The notes under the pieces: generated by a model
The model's input: the letters and a program-made list of their open reading frames with translations, nothing else
The model's database searches: none
What the model was told of the DNA's origin: nothing
In this document: positions 1-13,000 of the stretch, piece after piece
Numbering within the stretch: the stretch's first letter is position 1
Layout: the number at the start of each line of letters is the position of its first letter
NCBI RefSeq assembly: GCF_047663525.1
Contig: NC_092591.1
Span: forward strand, 46,167,501-46,231,500
DNA from: Anas platyrhynchos
Taxonomy: Eukaryota > Chordata > Aves > Anseriformes > Anatidae
DNA: 64,000 bases
Direction of reading: 5' to 3'
Made by a program: the position numbers and the translations under genes

Positions 1-395
1 CTGCGTCTAGTGCATTTCATAAAGCCCATACGCCTCAGCAATCCTCCAATCATTTAATCTTTCGAGTGATTCTTACAGCTGAAGAAGCACATCTCCCTTT
101 CATTCTGCACCACGTGTGCAGCTTCCATTTTCAGCACTTCCCTGATGAACAACCATGTTGCTCCAGAAGCTTTGAGCATCTTGCTAATTGCAATCAGGCT
201 GTAAAAAATATAAAATAAAATAAAATGGACTGGTGGCACAGGTGTGTGCCAACCTAGCTGAGAGGTGGACTGCAGCCTCCCTGATTCACACTACTAATGA
301 CTTGCCTGTTTCAGTGGATAAAAATTGCTCTGAAAATACCAATCTGATGCTCTCTTCCGAGGACAGGCATTTACATAACGGTCTCTGTTTCATAG
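1..395 (+). other. PHRF1: PHRF1 intron (3' part)
   Basis: This is the non-coding stretch before the first PHRF1 exon in the window. It ends in a pyrimidine-rich acceptor (tctctgtttcatag) at 395. I see nothing else in it; short open frames on either strand look like chance. Confidence 0.7.
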
Positions 396-3300
396 GTGTT
401 CTGTCAAAATCTACCTTTGACGCCACCTCTGCCCTCGAGCCTCCCACCCTACGCGCCCGTCAGCCAGCCCACGGTTCAGTTCATCATGCAGGGCAGCCTG
501 CCAGCGCTTGGCTGCGTGGCGGGGCAGAGCCTGACTCCAGAGCCGGGCAGCTTGGCTACTGCCTCTGAGCCAGGAATTCAAGCTGCTTCTGTTGGAAATG
601 CAGAAGAAAAGATCAAAGTACCGAAACCTCCAGTGGATAAAACGAAGAATGAGGAAGTGAGTAAATGCTCTCAAGTAGCAAATGCGTAACTGGAATTGCA
701 CATGCAGGCCACAGTCCTGTTAGTTAAGGCATTACCTGTTCTTTAGAAATTAAAAATAATATGTTAATAAGCTGCTTGTTTGGAATTTTAAAGGTTTTTT
801 TTATGACTTTTAAAACCTAGGTTTTATAACTTTCTCTGTACCCTCTCTGAGAGGGGTGAAAGCAGCTAATTTACCCTTACAGTTGTGAAACTTTCTTGTG
901 TGAATGTTTGAAAGCTGCTTTCAGAAAGCCAGAATGTCCAAACTCCAAACACCTGGTGCTCTCCTCTCTTGTTCAGTTTTGAAATGAGCATCAATTCTCA
1001 TGACAGTCCTATGGAGAGGTAGGACTGCATCCTGCTGTTAATCAGCACTGAAAAAAACATTAGAGATCTAACAGTGCTAGTCCCTTGCTGCTGAGTTTTG
1101 GGTCTGCTGTACAGACCATCTGCTGTAAACGCACAGTGCACATTAACAGAAGAACTGTCATTTAGCCAGTTATTCTATTTTCTATCATAAAGTTAAAAAA
1201 AAAAAAAAAAATTGGTAGGAAGATGTTTTCAACTGAACCTCCATTTCAGCAGCAGTTTCTGTGAATTTGTCTTGATAGAGTATGCTCTTATGTCAGAGTA
1301 CCTTTAGAGCTATGCGAAGCTTTGTATTTATGCCTCTGACCTGCTGCTTTTAGATTCTGACAGCCTCTTTGATTGATGGATGTTTACTCCAGAGCTGTTG
1401 GAATGGGAGGAGGAGATGAAAATTAAGGTGTCATGTTTGCTTTTTTAAAACGTGTTCTCTAAGACAGAATGTTTCACAAAACAAGGTTTTCTCACTGCAT
1501 GAAGCGTGTTTTGTTTCAAGACTGCAAGGTACGGTAAAGGAGATTGCTTTGAGGCTAGCTCTTGGTTTGTTGAAAGGTGAAATGGGTATTTTCATTGTCT
1601 GAGCACTTCTAAGAAGAATAGGTTCTGAAAGTATTCCCAGGCTAAAACAAGGTAATGAACTTCTCTTTGCTGTGCAGTACATGAAGAAGCTTCACATGCA
1701 GGAAAGAGCTGTGGAAGAAGTGAAACTTGCCATTAAACCTTTTTACCAGAAGAGGGAGATTACGAAGGAGGAATATAAGAACATTCTTCGAAAAGCTGTG
1801 CAAAAGGTAAGGTGACTGTGAAGGGGAGGAGCCGTGCAGGTAATTAAATAGTGGCAGTACTTTGGATTGCACTTGCAAGCTTCAGTAATTACATGGTGTT
1901 ACTGAAATAGCAGATTTTTGGACTCTGACCTGGACTCGACAGTCTTGTGAAGTTGCTCCAAGCAGGATTGAGCAGAGTCATTGAGAGCTGTCAAGGCTGA
2001 CCCTTTTATAATATGTTTTCAGTGATATGGAACATTGAAGCTTAAGCTGCCTGATCTCAGGTGTTATATGGCACACGCCTTGTGTGGGAGTTCTTAATTC
2101 CCTTTCATTAAGAACTTCAGCCTGAATCGTCAAGCTGCTTCTCCGAAAGTTAGAAAATATTTTGTGTATTAATTCCTTGGACACCTGTGATGTCCCTGAA
2201 CTTTAGAAGAGGGCTTTGCAATTTGGCTGACGCTGACTTTTGTCTCAAATCTTAGTGCTGACTAGATTGTGGCTGGAAAAAAATACCTTATCAGCAGACA
2301 AATGCATGTTGTCTTGTGAAAGCAATTAATGCTCTTGCGATTGAGGCAGGTAAATGATACCCTGGAGAACTGTTATTTTTCTCCCTGCTCTGCCTTCCTG
2401 CTATCACTAGGAAATTCCATCGTAAACAACAATTCCTGAGATAATGTCTGCAATTTCACATCTTCTGCATGACCAACGTGAAAAGAAAATCCAGTTTGTA
2501 GAAGACCTGAGCAAAACCAGTTACAGCTGAAGTCCCTGTGAACTGTGAAGTCCCTGTGATTAAGTTCTTAGTACTTTGGGAGAAAGTGAGCAGACACTAC
2601 GTATCTCAGAATGGGCCTTCAAAAGTGCCAAATTCTTTCAATTTGAACATCACTTCCTCAAAACCGTCAGAAAAATGGGAAATAAACATTAATTTACCAT
2701 GTATTATATAGGATTTGCTGGACAATTGCAGTGCAGTTTGGTATGTTAATTAGAAACCACAGAAAAGCCCATGATAAAAATGAATGATTCTCCTTTCAGA
2801 GATGCATTCAGTTAGTGCTCAGTAGGGAAGTGCTCGGGCCGCTTCTGGAATGCGTGAAGGAAAATATTACCAGTGAGCACTGTTCATCCTGAGCAATGGT
2901 AGAGGGATGGGAGTACAACAGTGTCCAGCTCTTGAGGCTAAATATTACACGTGCAGAAGAAGGCCAGCTAGGATTATAGGGTATCTGTTTTCTTGGAGAG
3001 ACTTCTTAATTAGTCTTCGATCAAGCGTAACTTCTGTGGTGTTCTTTAATACAGTTTGGGTGGGGTGGGGGTAGTGATGTGCTAATGATTTCCGCAGAGA
3101 TGTGTAAGCCGTCATGCCAGGTTGCTCTGACGCTTGGATATATTAGAGCTGAAAGCTTCATTATTGCAATGCAACAGAGGCTGAACTCTCTAGGACAGAA
3201 CACAGATGCAGTTATCGCAGCGAGGAAGGGTTTGATATGACTTGCCCATGTGCATTTAGTCCAAGATGCATCGTAGGTTTTACAAATAACCATAGAGGGT

Positions 3301-3630
3301 TAGACCTACCCCAGCGTTGGCTGAAAACACTCTTATTCTTGTTGAGTCTTTCACTTTGCGTCCTGGTCTGAGAGTCTAGGAGCCTATGAAGGAATCAGTT
3401 CTCCTGGGAAGTTCAGGGTTTCTTGGTCACTGCTTGTCTGCCTGAGCTGCTGTGATACCGTTAAGCGACTGAATGCCTTTTCTAATCTCTTGCAGATCTG
3501 CCACAGCAAAAGTGGAGAGATCAACCCTATGAAGGTAGCTAATCTGGTGAAGGCGTATGTGGAAAAATACAAACATATGAGGAAACATAAGAAGTCTGAT
3601 GGTGAAGATGCACGTGAAGTGGAAAACTGA
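396..3630 (+). CDS. PHRF1: PHRF1, last three coding exons (partial at 5' end)
   Basis: PHRF1 (PHD and RING finger domain protein 1, also called CTD-binding SR-like protein rA9) is a nuclear E3 ligase and chromatin factor. Only its C-terminus is here. The exons are 396-656, 1678-1806 and 3496-3630, ending in TGA at 3628-3630. All join in phase 0 with GT-AG signals (gaa/gtgagt, tgtgcag/tac, aag/gtaagg, cttgcag/atc). The first exon encodes a proline-rich linker containing [20 protein letters not shown]. The last two encode the SRI-like helical module that binds the phosphorylated Pol [25 protein letters not shown], then [15 protein letters not shown], then [20 protein letters not shown], with a lysine-rich end [18 protein letters not shown]. 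These match remembered human PHRF1 nearly residue for residue. The PHD, RING and RS-rich parts lie to the left of the window. The first exon's upstream boundary is the least certain junction. Confidence 0.95.
657..1677 (+). other. PHRF1: PHRF1 intron
   Basis: This is an AT-rich intron between gtgagt at 657 and tgtgcag at 1677. It holds a 17-base A run at 1195-1211. No other element was recognised. Confidence 0.8.
1195..1211. repeat. Poly(A) tract
   Basis: A 17-base A run in a PHRF1 intron. Confidence 0.9.
1807..3495 (+). other. PHRF1: PHRF1 last intron
   Basis: This intron runs from gtaagg at 1807 to cttgcag at 3495. Neither strand shows a gene, repeat or structured RNA that I can support. 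Confidence 0.8.
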
Positions 3631-5019
3631 GAGTAAGCTGCAGCCAGAATGACTTGAATTGAACTCTATGAACTGAGAACATTATTCCAGAAGAAATAAC
3701 AGATCTGCAGTAACATCTCATCAAAAGTAAAATGCAGAGAAGCAAGATAGGATTTATCTGCTGAACCTACTTTTGAATTGTTTCCATATGGGAATGAGCT
3801 TGGGTTTGTTGTTTTTTTTCTGATTACCTACAGATGTAGAACTCAATAACAATCAAATGCCTCAGACCAGCAGAGTAATTCCAGGGGAAACACAGAAGAG
3901 ATTGATGTTTGGGACTCCCGGATTGCTACCATTTTCAGGGTTATTTTGATCACATTTTTGGCCCGTGCACCTGTCTTGCTAAAAGTTTGAAACTGGACAC
4001 CACTTTTCGTATACAGTATATTGAGAGCTATATACTGTTTCCCTTGTGTTTATTTATCAAAATATGGATTGTCTTTAGAAACTTCTAATTTAATACTTGA
4101 AATGTGGTATTTTTAGCCTGCTCGATGAGGAGCGAAGCTTTACTCGCTCTGTCATTTGGGGATTGCAGAAATGAGCTAACCTTTATAAATTGACTTCAGA
4201 AACACTGCTCAACCCGTGGTGTTTATTTACATCCTGTTGGAAATATCCTGTTAGTGAAAAGTTTAATTTTGGGGGTGGGAGATTATGTTGCACTTCTGTA
4301 AATAATGCACTGATGGCTGGTTTTGTGTCTGCCTTTCAGGAAAAATGAAACAAAAAGCAAACATAGTGAATTTTCAGTAACAAGCTTGAGGGACAAGGTT
4401 GAACTGATGTACAAAGCAGAAATGTGACAGAATTTATAAAGTTATTTTGAACGGTTTTAGTCCTATAGCAGGTGTCGTTTGTTTGCCTTTCAGCTGCCCC
4501 TTTCCGTGACCATTCTGTATAAATGTGTACACAAAGGAATACTGGGTTTCTAGGAGAGGACTGGATTTGGATAAGTAAGTGTTCCTCCTATGAAGGAGGG
4601 GGGCTGCTTTCCTTTTCAAGAAGCAAGGACATCTTGCATGTGTAATGGCTCTGTGTTGCTTTAAAAGCACTTGAAAAGCACTCCTTGTTCACACATACTG
4701 TAGAGCAACTACTGTTTTAAATGATCGTCTGAAATACAGCAACTTGAAAATATATTCAGCACCTTTTGAATATGACAAAAAGCTCCTTTTTCCTGTGTTA
4801 GGAAGAGAGAAGGCATTTTAATAGGGAAGCTGGAGAAAAAAACAGTAAGTTACAACTTAAAAAACAACTTAGAAAGTGGCTTTTCCTTTCAAGGGGATCT
4901 GAGTATAGGTGGCCCGTTAGACCAGGTATCAGTAACATTTGTGAAGTGCACATAGGAACTACCCTCTTTGAGGGTCTTGCTGCTCATCTTCAAAGAGAAA
5001 ATAAGCTCTTGGGGGTGGT

Positions 5020-5059
5020 TTTTTTTGTTGTTGTTTGTTTGTTTGTTTGTTTGTTTTTT
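5020..5059. repeat. (GTTT)n microsatellite
   Basis: A T run leads into about seven GTT/GTTT units (gttgttgtttgtttgtttg and onward). It is a simple repeat between PHRF1 and the ROCO gene. Confidence 0.9.
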
Positions 5060-5571
5060 AAATGAACTAAGGAACTTTTCAGCTCTTATTTTTCCTCGTG
5101 AGCATGGGAAGAGCTCACAAATAGGAAGAACTCCCATCCATTGCTGGCTTTCCTGACTTTTTAGCAAATGCTGATTTCTGTCTCGAGCTTTGTTGGCATA
5201 TTGTAATTCTGATGGCTTCTAAGTATCTGTTCTGTGTGTGTGTTTGACTGTTTAAAACAAACAAACAAAAACCTCCACCAGTACTGCCTGACCTCCTACA
5301 CCACTTCACTGCCACAATTTGCTATCTCACTATCCTAGAGCTGTGCTTAAGGAGAAGCCTTGAGCATTTTGGGGTTGGTCTTCTCTGGTCTGCTTTTTGT
5401 ATGAAAGTGCAAATTGAATGGAGGGGTTGATGACTTCCAAAGTTTTGGAAGGAAGCCTCTTTTTTAGGGAGCAGAGTTTTAGTTTTACAGTTAAACATGT
5501 AGCTAGAATGCATGCCTCACAGGTGGATGTGGGATTGTGAACAGAAACACCTCTGCTAGGTTTCTTGAGAA

Positions 5572-5577
5572 AATAAA
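5572..5577 (+). terminator. PHRF1: Candidate PHRF1 poly(A) signal AATAAA
   Basis: A canonical hexamer sits in gagaaaataaagccc, 1.9 kb after the PHRF1 stop. It is a candidate by position only; a second AATAAA lies at 6038-6043. Confidence 0.35.
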
Positions 5578-6037
5578 GCCCAGAAGCCTTTATGGTGTTG
5601 ATGAAACAAGAATTAGAGTGTTATCTAGTTGAGTTTCCATATAGGCTGACAATCAGACACTTTGGGATTTATCAGAGGAACAATTCTGGAGTGAACAGCC
5701 TGCACCTGACAAGAGGTTTGAATGACAAAGCTTGACCCAGTAGTGGAAGCAACTATGCTGGTGACTAGGAAGACAATAACTTCCTGCTTTGTTCCCCAGA
5801 CAGATTCACTGTTTTCAGTTTTTGGTTGATACTAGTCTGAATTAGCTGCAAAGGTAATAGCCTGGTGCAAGATATATCAAATGTGTGTATAGTCTAGGAG
5901 CTGTTAAATTTCACTTACATCTGCACCTGCCCTTGCCTGGAGAAGCATCGAAGCTGAAAAACACGCACTGTGCAAGTGCTTTCCCCTGAAGTTGTGTGAG
6001 AAATAATACTGGTTCCTTCAATCTGCCTACTGTGAAA

Positions 6038-6043
6038 AATAAA
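6038..6043 (+). terminator. PHRF1: Second candidate PHRF1 poly(A) signal AATAAA
   Basis: This is a canonical hexamer in tgaaaaataaattc. It is the last plus-strand AATAAA I found before the promoter region of the next gene. Confidence 0.3.
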
Positions 6044-6749
6044 TTCATGAGATTGCCTCTCCCAAGGGCTGACTTACATTGAGCGACATACCTTAAAATG
6101 CCTTTCTGAGCATGTTATACAAAACAATTTTTCTAGTATGCTGCATATTCCATGTGCATTTTTTTTTTCTGGTTGACCTTCTCAGATCAGGTGCTGCCAC
6201 CGATTCAGTGGAAGAAATCTCATTTATTTGACGTGCGCAATGACCTCCTGTTAATGTCCTTCCCCTCCTCTACACCAGTGGTAACACTTAAGCTAAAGAG
6301 AAGTTCCTTTAGCAAGCACAAGGATTGTTGGAGGTTGACACGAGCCCTGCTCTGCCACCGTCTTCATCTCATAGCATTCTCAGCGCTCTTTATAGGAATG
6401 AGCTCCCTGGCTTGCATAAGGTAATGTTGAAAGAGGTCACTGTCCTCCTTGTAGGGGTGAAGGCCTGTCTTACACAGAGCCCTTGTCCCTGTATTTTAAG
6501 AGAAGAGTGTTCCTTTAGGGTTACAACGGTTTGGGTGGTGTACAGCACTCTGAGGCCAGGATCTTGGGTGGCAGCTCGTTTCCGTGTGGGAAATGCTTCA
6601 TAATTACCAAGCAGTACAGGTAGGTACCCTTGCCCCACCATGAGGATTTAAAAGCAATTAAGTTGTTCCGCAATTTAGCTGTTTTCCTGTCCCGTAAGAG
6701 AATGCAAATAGGTGAGAGTGTGAGGAAGAACTGCTCTGAGTCCTCTACG

Positions 6750-7020
6750 TTACGGGCAGCTGAAAACAGGAGGCCGGGATCCTCCCGTCATTTGTCGAGC
6801 GTGGTGATCAAGGGCTTGGTGTGTCTGCCCAGGCGTGCTCGAGCTGTTGGGAGCTGCTCTGGGCATGGATGGAGAAAGAGAGGGTGGGGTTCCCGTGCAG
6901 AGCCCGGGGAGGCGGGGAGCCACACAAGAGGAGGAAATGAAAGGGGGAGGCCGAGCGATCGGGAGGATCCAGCCGGTGCTGCGCTGCAGGGCCATGGCCC
7001 AGCCCAGAGCCTGTGAGTAG
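6750..7020 (+). promoter_or_regulatory. Probable 5' UTR and core promoter of the ROCO gene
   Basis: G+C and CpG content rise here compared with the AT-rich DNA to the left. The region leads directly into the proposed start codon at 6994. No TATA box was seen. A PU.1/IRF composite element lies 52 bp before the ATG. The transcription start itself cannot be placed from sequence. Confidence 0.45.
6933..6942 (+). promoter_or_regulatory. ETS-IRF composite element (EICE) GGAAATGAAA
   Basis: This is a perfect match to the EICE consensus GGAANNGAAA, bound jointly by PU.1/SpiB and IRF4/IRF8. It lies 52 bp upstream of the ROCO start codon. The motif is seen; binding and myeloid or B-cell expression are inference. 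Confidence 0.5.
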
Positions 7021-10000
7021 TTGCCCCAGCTCTTCGTGCTGCCCACGGGGCCTGGTTCGGATGGTGGTGGGAGCCCTTTGGCTTGTCTTTCTGGAGGAGA
7101 GAGGCAAGAAGAGGTGTTTGGGAGCGGGTCAAAGCTGGCTTTCCAAGCAGGCTCGTGGCACGCTCCAGGTTTAGGTGGTGATGCTGAAAGCTCCTGAGCC
7201 CGGCATCTTGCGCAAGGGGGTGCCACGCGCGGCGTCATCCGGCGAGGAAGTGAAACAAGGGAGAGGAGAGCGAGTTCAGCTCTATTTGCTTCTAGTCCTG
7301 ACCCCCGGCTCTATTCTCACGTGCAAATCCCTCTGCCATAAGCACCCTCCTTTTGGGGCTGCTCTGGCCCAAGGCCTTCCGCAGCTCCCATCTCCTGCTC
7401 CCTATCCTCTGGGACACCCCTGCTCTCCCTGCCTTATTCCCTGGCCTCCTTGGGCTGGCAGCAGTGATTTGGGGAGTCGGAGCCTGCATCTGGAGGGGGA
7501 GGATGTGAGAGAGGAAGTGTCTGATCTCGCCAGCCCTGGCCTCAAAGCATCATTGCCTTGGCTGTGGTCTGGCGCTGGGGGTGGGTGGCAGCACAAGGGC
7601 GATCTGGGCAGGTTATCTGGGGAGCAGCTCTCCGCCACGTGCTGGCTCTGCCCTGCCAGCCCGCTGCTGAAATAAGGGCTGCTGCATCTGCTGGCACAGC
7701 TCTCACAGTGCTCTAATGAAAGCAAAGCTGTTATTGCAACCCTGGGGCTCCCGGCCGAGATGCGGTGGGCACCATTTCTTCTGCCGCTTCCCCCATCTTC
7801 AGGCCCAGACAAGATCCTCTCGTCTCGGCTTTGTTCCCTCTCCTGAGTGGGGCCAGGAGCTGTGGTCACGCTGCTCAAACAGCTCTTTGCGTTTAGCCTC
7901 AGCTTTGCCTTGCTGGACAGAATGGTCTCAAATTTTGCCAAGCACAAGGTCTCAAGAGAGCAAACGATCTGCCCCTGTGCGGCTGAAAGGCTCTCTTCCA
8001 GCAGGCCGGCAGCTGCGTGGTGTCCTTACAAACCTTTCCTGTCCCACGTGCCCAGGTCCAGAGCAGGACTGCTTGCGGGAGGTGACTCTCTCCACCCAGA
8101 GGCTGCGGGTGCTGCCCCCAGCAGTCCTGAGCAATCCCGCGCTGGAGAGCCTTGACCTCGACAGGAACAAACTCAGGAGCATCGCCGGCGTTTCTAAGCT
8201 TCGCAACCTGAAGAAGCTCATACTGTCCAAGAACGAGATCGTGGACTTTCCCAGAGAAATCCAGAGACTGGTCTGGTTAGAGAAGCTCGAACTGAATCAG
8301 AACCAAATCCGAGTCATCCCAGAGGGGATTTTCTCTCATCTCCCAAGGCTTAAGCATTTGCGGCTGAACAACAACCGTCTGGGTGCTCTCCCCAGGGACC
8401 TGGCAGCCTGTCGAGGCAGCCTCCAGTACCTCAACATCTCCAACAACCTGTTTCGAACCTTCCCCCAGCCTGTCCTGCAGCTGGCAAACCTACAGGAGCT
8501 CCACGTGCAGAATAATGCCCTTCGCCAGCTCCCCAAGGAGCTGTTCCAGGGGCAGTCCCTGAAAATGTTTAGGGCCAACGGGAACCCGCTCAGGGAGCCA
8601 CCCAGCGAAGTGTGCGCCGGTGGCATCCAGCAGATCCTGAATTACTTCAACCAGCTCCAACATGGTTCAGGGCAGGAGGACAAGAGGGTCAAAACCATGT
8701 TCCTGGGGGCCTCGCTGGCAGGGAAATCCACCATCTGCAAGAGCCTGAAGCAGAGACAAAGCAAACTGGTGCCCAAGGAAGAGCGGACGGTTGGGATAGA
8801 GATCAGCGAGTTCCGGATCGATGACTTCACTTTTCTCTTCTGGGACTTTGCTGGCCAGCTGGAGTATTACATGACTCACCATGTGTTCATCACCCCACAG
8901 GCACTTGTCATCCTTGTCATCAACCTCCACAGGTAAGTGCTGAATTCAAGGCAGAGCGGGAGCAGACAAACGAACCTGGGTTGGGTAAGCTTTTCCTTTC
9001 CATGTCCACAATTCTTGCCAGTTCCATTGTACCTTCATGGCTGTTCTCTGCTGGACTAAATAGATCTCACTCTCCCCCTTTTTGGAGATCACATTTTTTA
9101 TTAAGCCACTAGATCTGGCATCACCTTACTAAAGCCCCCTGTTTTGAGAGGTTTAAGCATTAACTTGTCTTGTGGCAAGTGATCCCAGTTTATGTGGTCC
9201 CCAGCTTTGCTTTCTGCCTCAGAGATTCCTCTTCAAGGACTCAGTCTTCAAAGGTTCAGAGCACTAGATGTGAATTTGGGAATTTTTCTCTCTCTCCCTC
9301 CCCAGGTACCAAACTAACGATGACACGTTCAAGGACCTTGTTGGTTTCTGGATCAACAACCTGTCCATGCGAGTCCCAAACTCGGTGGTGCTTCCTGTGG
9401 GAACCCACGTGGACTGCTGCCGGGAGGGAGAGGTGGAGGAGAAGAGGTCCGACATCATGTCCAAGATCGCGGCCATGCTGGTGGAGAGAAAAAACAACCT
9501 TGCTCACTTCATCAACAACCTGGAGGACAGCGAGGAGCCTGAGTTTTATGTGGACCAGTGGGAGAGGCTGAAGGAGATGGAGAACCACATGTTAACCGTA
9601 GGGCCGATTATTGTGGATTTGCTGCAGCTATCAGGGGAGCTGGGCAAGCTTGCAGGGTTTGGGATGCTTACACAGGCCTGTTTAGTGGGGTAGCTGTCCT
9701 TCCTGTGGTGCTTAGCACACTGTTCAGTGTGGCGAACCTCCGAGGATGCAGCGCTTCACTGGGCAACCAGGAGCGCTGCTTGGCTTCCCTCAGCAGGGCG
9801 TCCACCATTTTGTGTGGCCCTGGCCTCCGCCGGTCTTCCCTTTGGCAGGTGTGCGTGCTTCTTCTCTTCCAGATCTTAGACTTAGTTGCTGTCAACTGCA
9901 CGAACCACCGTGACATCAAAAGGCTCGAAGCCACGATTCTGGAGCACGTGAGGAACGAAGAGCTCTTCCCCGAGGTGGTCCGGGTGCTGCCGCCTGTCTA

Positions 10001-13000
10001 CCGGCAGGTGGAAGCCGCCATCGTGGATATCGCGCAGGGCGAGGAGGTGGCCGAGCACGGTGAGCGGTTTTGGTTTCCAAAACCTATGTTTTGCCAAATT
10101 TATTTAACGCCCCTAGCCCCTTCTCTGTGTCTTCAGTGACGGGCCTAGCAGGCAGCCCTGGTTTCTCACTCACATTTCCAAAGCAAAAGAAAAAAATTTC
10201 CTGCACCACCTGAGTCCTCTCTGGCTCCCCTGCAGCTGCAGGGCTAGAGGATGAGGAGCAAACTCCAGTGTGTTGTGGAGATAAGCCACATTTTGTTGCC
10301 TGTCTCCCTGTGCTCTCTGCATGACTAAATGACACTGAGATTAAACTTGCCTCAGAGGTCTTCTAGTGGGAAACAAGCCATACGCTCAAACACTGAAAAA
10401 AGCAGAATCAGCCTCACTTTTCAGGTGCTCCACTGAGGTTCTGGCAGGCCATCAGCACCCACCAGCGCTGAGGCAAGGCAATGCCATGGGAGCTGGAGGG
10501 TGGCGGGGCGAAGCATTGCTGCTTCCTGCACGGTGGCTTCGCTACAGCGCCCCAAGGGACGTGTGTGCAGATGGGGACACTCCCCTGGCACTCATCGTGA
10601 GCGGCGGCGGAGCTGGTACCTCCCTGGGGACGCCTGTGCACACCTTTTGCATGCCCTCTGAGCTTTGCTTCTCAGGCCTCTGCTGCAGCACCGCAGCAGG
10701 ACAGCCCAAGGTGGGCAAAGCACCTTGTGCCATGGGCACCGAGCATCGCTCTGGTCCCGGCTGCTGCCCTAGGGGTGGCACGGCCTGTGTGACTATGGGT
10801 ACTGGTGGTGCTCCTTGGTTCTGCAAAGCCTCCGACTGCTGGCTTGGCAGCTGTGGGCAGCGTGCTGAGCACCAGCGTCTCCCTCTAGGCATGATGGACC
10901 TCCAGTACCTGCTCAGCAAACTCTCCCTGCGCGAGCACCTGGCCAGCCTGGACAGAGAGCTGCTGCAGGACATCTTGCGGTACCTCCACCGCATCGGGCT
11001 CATTGTGTGGTACGAGGAAATCAAGCACCTGGAAAGCACCGTCTTCCTGCAGCCCACCTTCCTCATCACTATGTTCAGGGTAAGCACGGGCACAAAGACC
11101 ACGATCTCTGCACAGCCCGAGTTCGGCGGTGCTCCTCTCGCTGCAGCCTCCTGCCTCCCTTTCTTCCTGCGCAGCTCCTCGTGAGGTACCGCCTGGTCCA
11201 GCAGCTGGAGAGCATCTCCGTGGACACGCTGATTGCAGAGCACGCCACCATCAGAGACAGGTCCAACTGGGTGTGGACCTTCAAGTCAAAGGCAATGCTG
11301 TGCCACCGGGCAGTGCGGGCTCTGGTGAAGTACCAGCTCTGTTCGGAAGGGATGCAGGACGTCTTTGAGGAAATCATGGGGTACAAGCCCCACAGAGGGA
11401 GAGGGAAGCTCTTCAGCCTCCTGGAGCACTTCGAGCTCTGCCTGGAGGTGAGGCACGCCAAAGCTCTCAACCCACAGGCCTGCGAGTTTGTGCCTGGGAA
11501 GCCATGGGAGACCACGCAGGGCCAAGGGGAGTCCTGGTACTTGTTCCCAACCTACCTGAACCAGACCGAAGAGGTCGCTGAGGTGTGGGGAGGAGATCAC
11601 CCCGAGGACCTCCACATCCGTGCCTACTTCTCACCTGAAATACCGGAGGGTTTCTTTCAGAGGTAAGCAGTTGTTTCTGGCCGTGCTGAGGCTGGTGTTG
11701 GGGTTGGTTTGGGACACAGCAGCTATGACAGGCTCTCAGCTGTGGCAACCAAAACAGCTGAGGCACAAGGCCAGGACTCGGGAGACCATGGTGGGACCTC
11801 AACTCTACCCCAGACTTGTGGGGCTGTACGTGAATCATTTTAATGTTTGCTGACTGGATGTGAACAAGGAAAACAGTCCTTCTGCTTTACCTTTCATGCA
11901 GGGTGGTTTTTGGCAGGCCACAGGGCTAGTCTGCCTATCCAGGCACTTTGAGATCTCCCAGTCCCACTACAGCAGAGAGCTGGGAAGGGTCCAGTTTCCA
12001 CTGGGATAGTTCCAGTTTCCGGAAGGTCTCCTGGGGTTCTTGACTTGTACCCAGAGTTTTATCTGGTGGCCAAACATGGAAGCAGCTCTTGGCTTAAGAG
12101 GCTGCTTGAGCTTTTGAGGTCCTCTTTTATCTTCTAGCTCGATCCTGGCTGATGTTGGCTCTGTATTTCTGAGGCCCACCAGGTGCCACTCTTTCTCCAT
12201 GAGCGGGAGGAAGGAGATTAAAGCTTCAGGCAATCTACCTGCAGGTTCCTGGTGAAAGCTTGTTCCTTCTACTCCACACACTGGGTGGCCAAGATGACCT
12301 GTCTGCTCATATGCAACGGCAAGCCTCTGCTGATCAAAGAGAACAACCAGAGGGCGTACAGCTACCTGGAGCTCCGAAGCAGAAAGCCAGCAGGAACAAC
12401 GGGTAAGGATCCCTGTCCCCGTGCAGCCTGTGTGCTGTGCTGGTGCCATGGCTCCCAGCCAAAAACCTCTGCAGCAATTCCCTTTGAAGAGGGCTGGAAA
12501 TTGGTTAAGGCGAAAAGCAGCTGGCACACCGGTTCTGATGGACACAACCAAGCAGGAAATGATCCACGTTCACCCAGGCCACCACTCTGGGTGGTCATGA
12601 GTAACTGTGACTTTCTCCTTCTGTCCTGAAGGATTCCAGTTTACCTGGGACTTCCTCATGGCTGTCGTGTTCATCGTCCAGAAGCTCTCAGAGGAGTGGC
12701 CAGGGCTGCACGTGTGCGTGAAGACGCCTTGCCGGACTGCCGGCTGTCCTGCGGAGCTGGTCTGGCCAGACATGGATGGCAAAAACGCTGTGTATGTATG
12801 TGCTGTCTCACCAGGCACGAGGCTGGAGCCCGATGGCTGCTGTTGCAGTGCCAGGGAGGCTGATCAGCTTTTAAAAGATGTGTTGAATTCATTGTAATGC
12901 TGCCGGGCCCTGTGCTGCCCTTCTGAGCCCGTGCCACACAGGTGGTAGCATTTAATGGCACGAGAAACTCGAGCAAGGAAGGAAAGGAGAAAAAAGTTGA

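Larger units (their letters stand above)
3631..6700 (+). other. PHRF1 3' UTR and intergenic DNA
   Basis: This AT-rich stretch follows the PHRF1 stop. No convincing AATAAA occurs in the first 1.9 kb. The first clear hexamers are at 5572-5577 and 6038-6043, so the 3' UTR could be about 2-2.4 kb, or could end earlier on a variant signal. A GTTT microsatellite lies at about 5020-5059. No coding sequence was recognised. Confidence 0.5.

Noticed and set aside
3496-7012. Search for mir-210, which lies near PHRF1 in mammals
   Set aside because: No match to the remembered mature sequence was seen here on either strand; it may lie to the left of PHRF1, outside the window.
7716-8055. In-frame ATG-led upstream extension of ROCO exon 2, starting at 7716
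   Set aside because: The residues are composition-driven and domain-free. A good acceptor lies at 8055, and the MAQPRA exon at 6994-7012 joins in phase with a consensus donor. Kept only as a possible alternative start.
11007-11666. A 219-codon frame treated as its own gene
   Set aside because: Its right-hand part is ROCO exon 6; the left part is another frame of exon 5 and intron.
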